From positions 1 through 64,000 of the forward strand of contig CAWBFS010000016.1 of NCBI GenBank assembly GCA_963788085.1: a stretch of 64,000 nucleotides of DNA. Reading direction: 5' to 3'. A program made the position numbers and the translations under genes. Below, one piece after another: positions 7,393 through 17,610 of the stretch. The notes beneath the pieces were generated by a model that saw only the letters and a program-made list of their open reading frames with translations, searched no databases and had not been told where the DNA came from. The stretch is from AP-15 sp963788085 (GTDB taxonomy: Bacteria; Pseudomonadota; Alphaproteobacteria; ATCC43930; CGMCC-115725). Every line of letters begins with the position of its first letter. The stretch's first letter is position 1.

Positions 7393-10300
7393 TCAGCCGG
7401 CAGCATCGAGACCGGCGGGGCTTTCGAGGTTGTCGAGGAGGGTGCGTGCGGCTTGCAGGTCGGCGGTGTCGAGGCCTTCGGTGAACCAGGCGAGGATCGG
7501 GGCGAGCAGGGCGACCGCTTCTTGCGGCCGGCCCTGCTGTCGGCGCAGGCGGGCGAGGCTCATGGCACCGCGCAATTCCCAGGACTTTGCGTTCTGCCGG
7601 CGCGCGACGTCAATGCCCTTCTCGATGGCCGCCTCGACCTCGCTCACCGTCCCCGCGCCGGCGAGCAAGGCCTCGCCCCTGAGCCGATAAAGCTCCGCTT
7701 CGAGCGGCGCTCCCCCCGCCTTTTCGACCGCCTTCAGCCCGGCAGCGGCCGATACAAGCGCCGCTTCGGGCTTGCCGATCGCCAATTGCGCATCGGCCTG
7801 GAACGCCAACAGCATATGTTGGCAAGACCCAAGACCGTAGCCGTCCACCCCTTGTCCAATTTGGGCCAGTCCCTTCTCGCTTTCGCCAGAGGCGCCGAGC
7901 GCCCATCCGTTCGCGCAAAGGGCGACCGCGTGATACTGCGCGATGCGGTGCTCCTCGCAGATCCTCAAAGCCCGTCCGGCATAGTCGGCGGCCGCCGACG
8001 GCTCGCGGCGAAAGATGTGAACGAACGCAACGAAACACAGCGTTTGGGCGAGGGTATACGGGTGCCCGAGCGTCTCGGCGCTTCTGACCGCTGCTCTCAG
8101 CTCATCGAGGGACCGATCCAGGTAACCGAGCATCCAGGAAATTTGCGCCAGGTAGAACTGGCATTGCACGCCGGGGTTAGCACCCGGCCAATCCGGGAAT
8201 CCCATGTTCAGATCGAACATCTCAAGGCCACGCCGAAATTGTGCAAGCGCCAGCTTGAGTTTCCCCTGCCAATACAGCGTCACGCCCACCATCATGTGCG
8301 CCCCGACAAGACGGGCCGCATCGTCAAGCCGTTCGGCGACAAGCAACGCCTCCTCGGCGAAATGCTGCGCCTTCTCCATTTCGAGTAGGTTCAAATGGTT
8401 GAGCTGCAGGCCGCGGAGCGCCGTGAACTCGCGGGAGTGATCCCCGAGTCTGCCGACAGAGTTCCCATGCCCGCGCATAGGCTCGGCCGATGTCGGGGTG
8501 GCGGAGATTCTTGGTCGCGACCAGGGCGGGACCAAGCGCCATTTGCAAGTCCAGCTCGCGCTCGGCCCGCTCGCGCATATCCGATAGCGCTTCGACCAGC
8601 GCCAGGCCTCGGCGAAATTGGTCGATCGCTTCGAGGTTCGCCGACTTGCTCGCCGCGGCCACGCCGGCTGTGAGCCAGTACGCAATCGCCTGCGCCGGGC
8701 AGTTCGCTTCGGTGTAGTGATGCGCCACCAATTCCGGTTGCGTGCTCGCCACCTCGGGAAAGCGCTCCTCCAGCAGCTTTGCCACCTGCTGGTGATATTG
8801 CTGGCGGGTGCGCTTCAGCAGCGATTGGTAGGCCGCATCCTGAATCAGCGCATGCTTGAACAGATAGCGCGACCGCGGCGGGCGGCCGCGCTGGTAGAGC
8901 AGCTCGTCGACCACCAGCTGGCCGAGACCGCTCTGCAACATCTCTTCCTCGATCCCGGCCAAGGCGCTGATCATGTCATAGGCAAACTCGCGTCCCAGCA
9001 CGGAGCCCAATTGGGCGACTTCGCGCAGCCGCGGCGCCCGATCGAGCCGCGCCATCAGCAAATCCTGCAATGTCTCCGGGATGTGCAATTGCGCCAGCGC
9101 GCCCCTGAGCACGTAGGCCTCGCCGCGGGCCTCGAGCACCCCCGAACCGAGGATGGCCTTGGTCAGCTCCTCGACGTAGAGCGGCACGCCGTCGGCCTTG
9201 GCGACGATATGATCGACCACCTCGCCGGGCAGCGGCCGGCCGCCGGAGAGATGACTGACCATCGTCTCGACCTCCGGCCGCTCCAGGCGGTTGAGCGTGA
9301 TCGGAATCATGTGCGAGCGTTGCGGCCAGGGCGGCGTCAATTCCGGCCGATAGGTCGCGACGACCAGCATCGCCGCGGTCGGCGCCTGCTCGATCAGCAT
9401 GCCCAACGTTTCCAATGTCGTCGGATCGGCCCAGTGCAAATCCTCCCAGGCCATCAGCACCGGGGTGCGCTCGGCCGTTTCGATCAGCCAGGCAACGATC
9501 GCATCGAGGGTCGCATCGCGCTGCTGCTGCGCCGTCATCTGAAGGCGCGGATAGCGGTCCTCCGGCGCCGGCACAGACATCAAATCGGCGAATAACCTGA
9601 CACTCTCGGAGCGGGGCAAGGTCTTGAAGCCGGCGAGCCCGGCTTCGAGCTTCGCCAGGTGCTGCGGTGCGGTATCCTCCGGCTGCCAGCCGAACACGCG
9701 CTTCAAATGTTCGATGATCGGATGGAAAGGCGCTCGCCGTGTGAAACGGCGAGCAGCGGATCGCCACCCAGATGTGGTCCTTGCCGGCCGCCTCCCGCAA
9801 TCCTTCCACCAGGCGGGACTTGCCGACCCCGGCTTCCCCCTGGATCAGCACGACCTGGCCGCGGCCGTGGCTACTGCCGTCCCAGGCGCGCAACAGCAGC
9901 CCCATCTCCTCCTGGCGCCCGACGAGGGGTGCGCGACTCCCGGTCCGGGTTGCGGCAAACCGGCTCTCGACATCCCGCGCCGACAGGACGCGCCACGCCG
10001 GCACCGGCTCGGCGAACCCCTTGAGCTCATGAGGCCCCGAGATCCTCGAGGTCGAAGTGATCGCCGAGCATCGCGCGCGTCGCCGCGCTGACGACGATCT
10101 GGTTCGGCTGCGCCAATGCCTGCAGACGCGCCGCCAGGTTCGGCGTCTCGCCGACGACCGCGGTCTCCGATGCCGTTCCTTCGCCGATCTGGTCGCCGAC
10201 GATCACCGGTCCGGTGGCGATGCCGATCCGCACCGCGAGCTCGACCCCGGGCGGCCTCGGGACCGCGGCATTCAGCTCCGCCATCGCATCGACGATATCG

Positions 10301-10857
10301 AGACCCGCCCGCGCCGAACGCTCGGCCTCGTCCTCATGGGCGCGCGGGTAGCCGAAATAGACGAGGATGCCGTCGCCCATGTACTTCGCGACAAAGCCGT
10401 CGTAATGCCGGATCGCCGCGCTGCACCGGCTCTGAAACGACGCGATCACATCGCGCAAATCTTCGGGGTCCATCCCGGTCGAGAGTGCGGTCGACCCCAC
10501 CAGGTCGCAAAACATCACGGTCAGCTGGCGGCGCTCGGCCTCCGGCGCCGCGGCGATCGCGGCCGGCGCAGGCGAAACCGGCGGCAGGGCGATCGGCGCG
10601 GCAACCGGTGCAAATGCCGGAGGCGGGGCATCGCCGGTCTCGAAGAGGGCCGCGCCGACGAAGGCAAGCCCTTGTCCGCCCTCGTCGACCGCCAGGCGCT
10701 TGACGATCAGCTCGTGGCGGACGTCCTCGAGCGTCTCGTCGTCGAGCCCGAATTCCTTCTGCAGCCGCCGATAGCTGACCCGCTTCTCCAGGTACAGCAG
10801 GCCGACGACGAAGGTCAGGGTCTGCGAGAAGTTGTGATGGCGCGCACCCGCTCCAAT
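7393..10857 (-). pseudogene. Class III adenylate/guanylate cyclase - AAA ATPase - TPR protein, three frame breaks
   Basis: Large signalling protein of about 1,150 residues. Order: a short N-terminal domain (VSYRRLQKEFGLDDETLEDV); a class III nucleotide cyclase domain (RRQLTVMFCDLVGSTALS, KYMGDGILVYFGYP, VGETPNLAARLQ); an ATPase domain with Walker A GEAGVGKSRL and Walker B-like LMAWEDLHWAD; then TPR-like helices to the stop at 7393. The frame breaks near 10028 (after HFDLEDLGA), near 9735 (before PIIEHLKRVFGW) and near 8465 (ARAWELCRQ to LGDHSREF). All domains are otherwise well preserved. No ATG is visible at the true N-terminus, so the 5' end is approximate. If functional, it would make a cyclic nucleotide, relevant to the CRP-type site at 32830. 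Confidence 0.78.
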
Positions 10858-10858
10858 T

Positions 10859-11854
10859 TCAGTCCAGCACTTCCTTGTTGACGACGTTGTCGCGGATCGG
10901 CTTGCCGTCGAGGACGCTGAGGATGTTCTCGACGGCGGCGACGCCCATGCGGTCGACGGCCTCGCGCGTGACGCCGGCGACATGCGGGGCGGCGATGAAG
11001 TTCGGCAGGGTCAGGAGCGGGTTGTCCTGCGGGGTCGGCTCCTGGTCGAAGACGTCGAGCGCGGCGCCGGCGATGCGGTTCGCCTTCAGCACCTCGTAAA
11101 GCGCCTTCTCGTCGATGATGCCGCCGCGCGCGGTGTTGACGATGAAGGCGGTCCGTTTCATATGCGCGAGCCGTGCGGCGTCGAAGAGGCCGGTCGTCTC
11201 CGGCGTTTTCGGGCAGTGGATCGTGATGAAATCGGCGCGCGCCACCGCCGCGTCGAGATCCTGTACCGGCTCGTAGCCCATGCCATGGATCGTCTCCGAA
11301 TACGTATACGGGTCGTAGACCAGCACGTGGGTCTCCATCGCCGCGAAGCGCTTGGCCGAGCGCGTGCCGATCTTGCCAAAGCCGATGATCAGCACGGTCT
11401 TGCCGTAGAGATCGACCGGCATCTCCTTGTAGCGGTCTTGCCAGCGCCCTTCCCTGACCAGCCTGTCCATCGCCGCGCCGCGGCGGGCCAACGACATGAT
11501 GAGGAAAACCCCGGCCTCGGCGACAGTGACCGAATTGGCGGTGCCGCCGATCATCAACGGGATCTTGCGGCGGGTAAGCGCCGGCACGTCGACCGCGTCG
11601 TAACCGACGCCGATGCGCGAGACGACTTCGAGCTCGGGCGCGGCGTCGAGCTCGGGGTCGCTGAACGGCTGCACGCCGAGCGCGACCCCGGCGACATCTT
11701 CCAACAGCCGGTGGAGCTCGGCCTTGGGCACGGTAGGCACGAAGGAAACTCCCTCGACATCGTCGCGCCCCTCGACGAGCGCCCATCCGGCCTTCGACAT
11801 CGTCGTCGGCAGCAGCAGCTTTTTTCTGTTGGTCCCCGTGGTACTGGTCGCCAT
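10859..11854 (-). CDS. D-isomer-specific 2-hydroxyacid dehydrogenase (phosphoglycerate dehydrogenase-like)
   Basis: NAD-dependent oxidation or reduction of a 2-hydroxy/2-keto acid pair. The NAD-binding motif is IIGFGKIGTRSAKRF. The catalytic residues of the family are seen in NTARGGIIDE (Arg), FDQEP (Glu) and APHVAG (His). The ATG at 11854 is chosen because GAGGAC sits just before it; an upstream in-frame ATG has no such site. At 331 residues it lacks the ACT domain of long SerA proteins. It is followed 5'-ward by a second NAD-dependent dehydrogenase on the same strand. The substrate could be glycerate, glyoxylate or another hydroxyacid. Confidence 0.9.
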   Translation of the reverse strand: MATSTTGTNRKKLLLPTTMSKAGWALVEGRDDVEGVSFVPTVPKAELHRLLEDVAGVALGVQPFSDPELDAAPELEVVSRIGVGYDAVDVPALTRRKIPLMIGGTANSVTVAEAGVFLIMSLARRGAAMDRLVREGRWQDRYKEMPVDLYGKTVLIIGFGKIGTRSAKRFAAMETHVLVYDPYTYSETIHGMGYEPVQDLDAAVARADFITIHCPKTPETTGLFDAARLAHMKRTAFIVNTARGGIIDEKALYEVLKANRIAGAALDVFDQEPTPQDNPLLTLPNFIAAPHVAGVTREAVDRMGVAAVENILSVLDGKPIRDNVVNKEVLD

Positions 11855-11940
11855 TTTCGGTCCTCGGATGGTTGGGGTTAGAGGTTGCGCGAACAAGAAA
11901 GCAGCACTGCGGCGTCTGGCCTGACCCCGACCCGTTCAGC

Positions 11941-12870
11941 CTAGGTCCTGCCCCGTCTGGGGTCCTGCGTCTGATAACCGGGCACATCCGTCGCCGGCGC
12001 GCGGAGCTCGGCGCCGGCCATCGCCTCGAGGATCCGCGCGGCGATCGGAAAGCCTTCCTGCCCCCAGCCCCGCGCCTGGGCGCGGCTCAGCACGTCATGC
12101 GCGAGGAGCCCGAGATGGGCGGGCGCACCGACCTCACGCGCCAAGCCGCAGGCGAGGTCGAGATCTTTCGCGACGATGTCGAGGGTTCCGCCGGCGGTGA
12201 ACGTACCCGGCAGAACCGAGCGCGGGATATTGTCGAAGGTCCGGCTGGCACCAGCGCTCACCGGAACGATCTGCGCCAGCACGCCGAGATCGATGCCCGC
12301 CTTGGCGCCGATCAGCATGCCTTCGAGCGCCGCGATGAAATTGGTATAGCCGAGATACTGGGTGACCAGCTTCGCGATGCAGCCGGCCCCTGCCCCGCCG
12401 ACATGGAAGATGTTCCCGGCCATCGCCGCGAGCAGCGGCCGGTAGCGAGCGAAGGCCGCCTCGTCGCCGCCGACCATGACCGTCATCGTCGGGGGACGAC
12501 CGCTGACCGGCGCGTCGAGCATGTCGACGCCGCGCGCCCGGCAAGCCTCGGCGACGCGCCGCGCCACCGATGGCGCATTCGTGGTCATATCGATATAAGC
12601 GCCACCGTCCTGCTGTAATCCGGCGAGGATCCCGTTCATGGGGTCGAGCGCGGCATGCTCTACCTCGGTCGGGCCGGGCAATGAGGTGAACACGACCTCG
12701 CTCCGGCGGGCGACGGCAGCCGGATTTTCGGCCGAGCGTGCGCCACGGGCACAAAGCTCGGCGATGGCATCGGACCTGACATCGTAGACCGTCAGCTGGT
12801 GGCCGGCATCGATCAAACAGCCGGCCATTGGCGCACCCATCGTCCCCGTACCGACAAAACCCAGCCGCAT
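11941..12870 (-). CDS. NAD(P)-dependent beta-hydroxyacid dehydrogenase (HIBADH family)
   Basis: A 309-residue soluble dehydrogenase of the 3-hydroxyisobutyrate / tartronate-semialdehyde / 6-phosphogluconate family. Visible: N-terminal Rossmann motif GFVGTGTMGAPMA, substrate-binding segment DAPVSG, and the catalytic lysine region GAGCIAKLVTQYL (usually KLxxN, here the Asn is replaced by Gln). It lies 86 nt upstream of the 2-hydroxyacid dehydrogenase on the same strand. Together the two could interconvert tartronate semialdehyde, glycerate and hydroxypyruvate, but that pairing is inferred. Confidence 0.88.
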   Translation of the reverse strand: MRLGFVGTGTMGAPMAGCLIDAGHQLTVYDVRSDAIAELCARGARSAENPAAVARRSEVVFTSLPGPTEVEHAALDPMNGILAGLQQDGGAYIDMTTNAPSVARRVAEACRARGVDMLDAPVSGRPPTMTVMVGGDEAAFARYRPLLAAMAGNIFHVGGAGAGCIAKLVTQYLGYTNFIAALEGMLIGAKAGIDLGVLAQIVPVSAGASRTFDNIPRSVLPGTFTAGGTLDIVAKDLDLACGLAREVGAPAHLGLLAHDVLSRAQARGWGQEGFPIAARILEAMAGAELRAPATDVPGYQTQDPRRGRT

Positions 12871-12943
12871 CGGATTTGCCTCTCGCTCGAGGCAAAGAAG
12901 CTAACCTGCGGCGTCGATCGAGACAACCGGCGGCCGGCAGCCG

Positions 12944-13429
12944 CTAGTCGCGGAAATTCACGTATTGCAGCGGCTGCTCTATCTTCATGCCGCGGGCGAC
13001 AGAGATCGCCGCCTGCAGATCGTCGCGCTTCTTGCCGGTGACGCGCAGCTCGTCGCCCTGGATCGACACCTGCACCTTCAGCTTGCTGTCCTTGATCTCG
13101 CGGATCAGCTGCCTTGCAAGATCGGCGTCAATGCCTTGCCGCAGCACAATCGTTTGCTTCAGTGTATTGCCCGACGCCTTCTCCGGCGCCTTGTAGTCCA
13201 AAGCCGCGGGATCGACCTTGCGCCGCGTCATATGCACCTTCAACAACTCATGCATCTGCTTCAGCTTGAGATCGTCGTCGGCGATGACGTTGAGCACGCT
13301 TTCCTGTCGCTCGACCTTGCATTTGCTGCCCTTGAAGTCGAAGCGCGTGCCGATCTCGCGGGTAATTCCGGCAAGGGCGTTGTCGACTTCGGCAAGCTCG
13401 ATCCGCGAAACGATGTCGAAGCTCGGCAT
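12944..13429 (-). CDS. yajQ: YajQ family nucleotide-binding protein
   Basis: 161-residue member of the DUF520/YajQ family, which binds nucleotides (cyclic di-GMP in some species). The family signatures are all present: MPSFDIVSRI at the start, a TRFDFKGSK block, KPxxLDYKAPEKASG-like segment, and SKLKVQVSIQGDELRVTGKKRDDLQ. The start is set at MPSFD, the universal family N-terminus, with GGAGG just upstream. Intact and monocistronic in appearance; a 107-residue hypothetical gene lies upstream. Confidence 0.95.
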   Translation of the reverse strand: MPSFDIVSRIELAEVDNALAGITREIGTRFDFKGSKCKVERQESVLNVIADDDLKLKQMHELLKVHMTRRKVDPAALDYKAPEKASGNTLKQTIVLRQGIDADLARQLIREIKDSKLKVQVSIQGDELRVTGKKRDDLQAAISVARGMKIEQPLQYVNFRD

Positions 13430-13488
13430 GGCCGCCTCCTCCGCTTCAAAAACATTTCTGCCCGATATAGCGCGCCGGCGAACCAAAA

Positions 13489-13812
13489 TCAGCGCCGATC
13501 AGGTGGCTCCTGTCCAGGTCGAGTAAAGACCGGCTGATCCATGATCGATTGAAGGTAAGCCTTGATCCGCCGGTAGCCGGCGTCGCACGGCAACCGCCGT
13601 GGCGGCACGGTCGTCGCCTCGCCGCTTTCGGCGAGCCGACCCCAACGCGCGACCGCCGCGCGCAGCTCCGGGTCGGTCAGAATGAATTCCACCACCTGGT
13701 TCTGCGTACCCAGGCTGGGGGCGCCATTCTCCTCGCTCAACTCGCGGTAAACCTCGATGGCATAGGCGAGCGCTTGCCGGATCAATACGGTGTCTTCGGT
13801 GATGGCGGGCAT
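13489..13812 (-). CDS. Hypothetical protein, 107 residues
   Basis: Not recognised. A small soluble, mostly helical protein without signal peptide or cysteine pairs beyond one Cys. It begins MPAITEDTVLIRQALAYAIEVYRE and has no low-complexity sequence except a basic tail. It stands between yajQ and a sugar epimerase gene on the same strand. Codon use resembles the neighbours, with G or C at most third positions, supporting that it is real. Confidence 0.55.
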   Translation of the reverse strand: MPAITEDTVLIRQALAYAIEVYRELSEENGAPSLGTQNQVVEFILTDPELRAAVARWGRLAESGEATTVPPRRLPCDAGYRRIKAYLQSIMDQPVFTRPGQEPPDRR

Positions 13813-13869
13813 GGGGTCTCGGTTCTGGATGCTCTCATTGCGAACACCGCGGCACCCGGCGGGTTCTCG

Positions 13870-14805
13870 TTACGACCGGTCGCGAAAGGCTGTTGCCGTC
13901 GCTGCCAGCCCGATTTCCGGCGAGACCGGAGGCCGCCAATCGAGCGCGGCGCGGGTCTCCGCGTCATCGACCTGCAGAGAGAGGGTTAGCCGCGTGAACA
14001 ATGGCCCTAGCATCGGAAGACGGCGAAGCACAGCAAATGCGGGCTGTGGGACGCCGAAGAGTCGGGCCGGCCTGTCCAATCCGGCGGCCAGAAGCCGGAT
14101 CAGCTCGGGTGTCGACAGGTCGGCTGCGTCGCGCGCCAGCAGCGCCCGCCCGGATGCGCCGGGATGCAGACAAGCGCGGCCGACGAGATCGATGAGGTTG
14201 TCGATGAAGATCAGGCTGCGGCGATTGTCGATCCCGGCGAGAGGCAGCGGCAGCCCGCTCGCGACGAGGCGCATCAGCGCCCGGAAATTTGCCTTCACGC
14301 CGGGACCGTAGACGAGCGGCGGGCGCAGAATGACGAGCTCGATCCCGCTTTCCTGCGCCGCGGCCTGCAAGGCGCGCTCGATCGCGAGCTTGCCGCGGCC
14401 ATAAGGATCGCGCGGGCGCGGTGGGTCGGTCGCGCGAAGTGGCGCTCCGGGCGGCGTGGCTTCGCCCATCGCGCGGACCGAGCTCATATGGATCAGCCGG
14501 CGCACTCCGGCTTTTGCCGCAGAGTGCGCCAGGATTTGCGCGGCCTGCGCCTCGTTATGATCGCCTGGCTCCCGCCCGGAGCGGTGCGCGCGGTTGGCGA
14601 GATGCACGACGATTTCGATGCGGTCGAGATGCCCCGACCAGTCGGTCGTGGGGCCGATATCGCCGATGGGGCGAAGTTCGATTTCCGGGATTGGTTCCGC
14701 CGGACGCCTGGATAATCCGAGCACGGCATGGCCACGCTCGACGAGGCCGACGCAGAGCGCGCGGCCGATGAAGCCGGCCGCACCGGTCACTAGGATGCGT
14801 GCCAA
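13870..14805 (-). CDS. NAD-dependent epimerase/dehydratase (extended SDR)
   Basis: 311-residue nucleotide-sugar-modifying enzyme. N-terminal GAAGFIGRAL is the TGxxGxxG NAD motif. The catalytic triad appears as S (HMSSVRAMG) and the YGRGK segment (Y-x3-K), followed by RPPLVYGPG. This pattern resembles UDP-glucose 4-epimerases and related epimerases in lipopolysaccharide clusters. It is divergent from a glycosyltransferase at 14907, so both may act in surface polysaccharide synthesis. Confidence 0.88.
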   Translation of the reverse strand: MARILVTGAAGFIGRALCVGLVERGHAVLGLSRRPAEPIPEIELRPIGDIGPTTDWSGHLDRIEIVVHLANRAHRSGREPGDHNEAQAAQILAHSAAKAGVRRLIHMSSVRAMGEATPPGAPLRATDPPRPRDPYGRGKLAIERALQAAAQESGIELVILRPPLVYGPGVKANFRALMRLVASGLPLPLAGIDNRRSLIFIDNLIDLVGRACLHPGASGRALLARDAADLSTPELIRLLAAGLDRPARLFGVPQPAFAVLRRLPMLGPLFTRLTLSLQVDDAETRAALDWRPPVSPEIGLAATATAFRDRS

Positions 14806-14906
14806 GCGCCACCCTGGGCCCGACCGCCTCGCCGATTGTCCAACCGATCCGGACGCAGATGCATTAGAGAGATCCCGGTGCCGATCCGACCCTCAGGCGT
14901 TTCGAC

Positions 14907-16130
14907 GTGGCCCTATCCGTTATCACAGAACCGCTGAACCTGCGGACATCGCCCACGGCTCCCGCTGCGGCGCGGCGGCCAAAGCTGCTCTTTCTCGTCA
15001 CCGAGGATTGGTACTTCTGCTCGCACCGTCTGCCGGTGGCACGCGCCGCCCGGGCAGCCGGCTTCGACGTCGTGGTCGCAACACGCGTGCGCGCGCATGG
15101 CGATCGCATCTGCGACGAAGGTTTCGGCCTACGCCCGATCGGATGGCGGCGGCGCGGGGACGGGCTGATTGGCGCCGCGCGGGCAATCTCCGAAATCGCC
15201 GGGCTCTATCGCGCCGAGCAGCCCGACCTTGTGCATCAGATCGCGCTGAAACCGGTGCTGTTCGGCGGTATCGCCCTGCGTCGCGCCTTCCCCTCTCCGG
15301 CAAGTGCTCCGGTGGCGATTGATTCGATCATGGGTCTGGGTTCCCGTTTCTCTGCCGCGAGCTTTGCCGCGAGGTTGCGGCGACCGTCGCTGGGCATCGC
15401 GCTGCGCCTCGCGGCACCTAGAGAGCGGGGTTGGGTCATTGTGCAGAACCCGGAAGACCGCGACGCGCTGATCACACTCGGGATCGCGCCTCCACAAATC
15501 GCCATGATTAGAGGGTCGGGCGTCGACTGTAACCATTTTCGAGCGCTACCTGATCCGGACGCCAGGACCGTCACAGTTGCCGTCGTCTCGCGTATGCTGC
15601 GGGACAAGGGCGTGCTCGACGCTGCCGCCGCAATCCGCCTGCTCCGACGGCGCGGCCTCGCGGTCGAACTGTTGCTCGCAGGACCGACCGATCCCGACAA
15701 CCGTGGCTCGTTGACCGTGGAATTACTGGTCTCGCTGACTACCGAGCCCGGTATCGAGTGGCTGGGCCCTGTTGCCGATGTCCGCGCCGTGTGGGGCCGG
15801 GCGGCGATCGCGGTGCTGCCCTCGACCTATGGCGAAGGCGTGCCGAAGGCGTTGCTCGAGGCGGCCGCCTGCGCGCGTCCCATTGTCGCCAGCGACGTAG
15901 CCGGCTGCCGCGAGATCGTCCGCACCGGCGAGACCGGCCTCCTGGTGCCGCCACGCGATATCCAGGGACTGGCGGAAGCCATCGCTGCGCTCGCCGGCGA
16001 TCCGGTACGCCGCAGAGCGATGGGGCGTGCGGGACGCGCATTGGTCGAGCGCGAGTTTGACGAGGATATCGTCGCGCGGGAGACGCTCGCGGTTTATGCC
16101 GCTGCCTTGCGCGAAAAGGCGGTGCGATGA
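14907..16130 (+). CDS. Glycosyltransferase family 4-like protein
   Basis: A 407-residue GT-B fold glycosyltransferase. The N-terminal domain begins after about 30 residues (LLFLVTEDWYFCSHRLPVARAA). The donor-binding C-terminal domain contains VAVVSRMLRDKGVLDA, IEWLGPVADV and the nucleotide-sugar signature STYGEGVPKALLEAAACARPIVA. A GTG start at 14907 is used. Its stop overlaps the ATG of a DUF423 gene (ATGATGA), so the two are co-translated. With the divergent epimerase it suggests capsule or O-antigen sugar transfer at the cytosolic membrane face. Confidence 0.92.
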   Translation: MALSVITEPLNLRTSPTAPAAARRPKLLFLVTEDWYFCSHRLPVARAARAAGFDVVVATRVRAHGDRICDEGFGLRPIGWRRRGDGLIGAARAISEIAGLYRAEQPDLVHQIALKPVLFGGIALRRAFPSPASAPVAIDSIMGLGSRFSAASFAARLRRPSLGIALRLAAPRERGWVIVQNPEDRDALITLGIAPPQIAMIRGSGVDCNHFRALPDPDARTVTVAVVSRMLRDKGVLDAAAAIRLLRRRGLAVELLLAGPTDPDNRGSLTVELLVSLTTEPGIEWLGPVADVRAVWGRAAIAVLPSTYGEGVPKALLEAAACARPIVASDVAGCREIVRTGETGLLVPPRDIQGLAEAIAALAGDPVRRRAMGRAGRALVEREFDEDIVARETLAVYAAALREKAVR

Positions 16131-16498
16131 TGATTCGAGCGTGGCTCCTTGCGGCGGCCCTCGGCGGGTTCCTGTCAGTCGCGGCAGGCGCCGCCGCGGC
16201 GCATTTCGCCGCCGGCGACCGAGTCGCCGAATTGCTGCGGGCGGGCGCCCTCTACGGCATGGTGCACGCCGCGGCGCTGATCGCCGTGACGGCGATCGCG
16301 CAGTCTCCCGGCCGCCTCGGGCTGGCGCTGACTATCGCGGGTTGCAGCTTTGCCGCCGGCATGCTGTTGTTCAGCCTCAGCCTCTTTGCGCTGGCACTGA
16401 CCGGACGCGAATGGCTTGGCGTGATTACGCCTTTCGGCGGCGCGGGTTTACTCGTCGGTTGGGCCGCGCTCGCCTTTCATGGCTCGAGCCGCCGCTAG
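16127..16498 (+). CDS. DUF423 small membrane protein
   Basis: A 123-residue membrane protein with four predicted hydrophobic helices (near residues 5-25, 40-60, 65-90, 98-118). The family hallmarks are an N-terminal glycine/alanine-rich helix with a GAxxAH-type motif (GAAAAHF) and YGMVHAAALI in the second helix. Function of the family is unknown. Its ATG overlaps the stop of the glycosyltransferase gene by 4 nt, indicating translational coupling. Confidence 0.85.
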   Translation: MMIRAWLLAAALGGFLSVAAGAAAAHFAAGDRVAELLRAGALYGMVHAAALIAVTAIAQSPGRLGLALTIAGCSFAAGMLLFSLSLFALALTGREWLGVITPFGGAGLLVGWAALAFHGSSRR

Positions 16499-16572
16499 GG
16501 AACAGGCGCGCCGAGCCTGTGGTCTTCATCTAAACGGGTGTGCGACACTCGGCCGGCTGCGAGGATTCTCCG

Positions 16573-17499
16573 ATGACGACATTGCTTTATACGCACCCAG
16601 CCTGTCTCGACCATGATCCCGGCCGGCATCATCCTGAATCGCCGGCCCGGTTGCGGGCGGTGCTGGCGGCGCTCGACGATCCGGAATTCGCCCGGCTGGA
16701 GCGCTGCGAAGCGCCGCAAGCTGCCCGCGACGATCTGCTGCGTGTCCACCCCCGGCGGCACGTCGAGGGTATTCTCGGCGCCGTGCCCAAAACCGGCCAT
16801 ATCGCAATCGATGCCGATACGGTGCTGTCCCCAGCATCGGGAGAAGCGGCGTTGCGCGCCGCCGGCGCGGTCGTCGCTGCAGTCGATGCGGTCGTGGCAA
16901 AGGAGGCCGACAATGCGTTTTGCGCGGTCCGGCCGCCCGGCCATCATGCCGAGCCGCAACGGGCGATGGGGTTTTGCCTCTTCAACAATGCGGCGATCGG
17001 CGCGCTGCGGGCGCGCGAGGTGCACGGGTTCGCCCGCGTGGCCGTGGTCGATTTCGACGTCCATCACGGCAATGGCACGCAAGCGGCATTCGAGGCGGAC
17101 GGCACTCTGTTCTACGCCTCGACGCACCAGTATCCATTCTACCCTGGAACCGGTGCGGCGAGCGAGACTGGGGTCGGCAATATCGTAAACGTGCCGCTGC
17201 GCCCGATGGCCGGCTCGAGCCAGTTCCGTCTCGGCGTGACGCAACGCATCCTGCCGGCACTCGATGCGTTCCGGCCCGAATTGGTGCTGGTCTCGGCGGG
17301 TTTCGACGCTCACAGGAGCGATCCGCTGGCCCAGCTGATGCTCGACGAGGCTGATTATACCTGGGTGACCGAAAAGTTGCTCGAGATTGCCTATCGCCAT
17401 GCTGCAGGTCGTCTGGTCGCTACTCTCGAGGGAGGCTACGATCTGCCGGCGCTGGCGGCCAGCGTCGCGGCGCATGTCCGCGTGCTGATGTCGATGTGA
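16573..17499 (+). CDS. Histone deacetylase family protein (acetoin utilization / polyamine deacetylase-like)
   Basis: A 308-residue zinc-dependent deacetylase of the class II type found in bacteria. Catalytic motifs: RPPGHHAE (two active-site His), GFCLFNNAAIGA, VVDFDVHHGNGT (zinc ligands Asp and His), SAGFDAHRSDPL (third zinc ligand Asp) and LEGGYDL. The start at 16573 is MTTLLYTHPACLDHDPG, the family N-terminus. It sits directly upstream of xseB-ispA-dxs, a common alphaproteobacterial order. Likely substrates are acetylated small amines or lysine; not resolvable here. Confidence 0.93.
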   Translation: MTTLLYTHPACLDHDPGRHHPESPARLRAVLAALDDPEFARLERCEAPQAARDDLLRVHPRRHVEGILGAVPKTGHIAIDADTVLSPASGEAALRAAGAVVAAVDAVVAKEADNAFCAVRPPGHHAEPQRAMGFCLFNNAAIGALRAREVHGFARVAVVDFDVHHGNGTQAAFEADGTLFYASTHQYPFYPGTGAASETGVGNIVNVPLRPMAGSSQFRLGVTQRILPALDAFRPELVLVSAGFDAHRSDPLAQLMLDEADYTWVTEKLLEIAYRHAAGRLVATLEGGYDLPALAASVAAHVRVLMSM

Positions 17500-17515
17500 C
17501 GGAGCGGCCGTTCGT

Positions 17516-17540
17516 GCTGTTGTAATTCGGCAACAACAGC
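17516..17540 (+). terminator. Hairpin after the deacetylase gene
   Basis: GCTGTTG and CAACAGC arms around 11 nt, starting 17 nt after the stop at 17499 and ending before TTATTT. It may terminate the deacetylase transcript or sit in a 5' leader of xseB. Confidence 0.4.
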
Positions 17541-17610
17541 CTTATTTCGCGCTCTCGTCATCTGCTAGATGGCAGAACCACTATCGCGTTTTTTGTTAAG
17601 AAGAAAGTAG

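Noticed and set aside
8618..9595. 325-codon plus-strand frame opposite the ATPase/TPR gene
   Set aside because: The opposite strand carries a Walker A motif and TPR-like sequence; the plus-strand product is Arg/Gln/His-rich without motifs.
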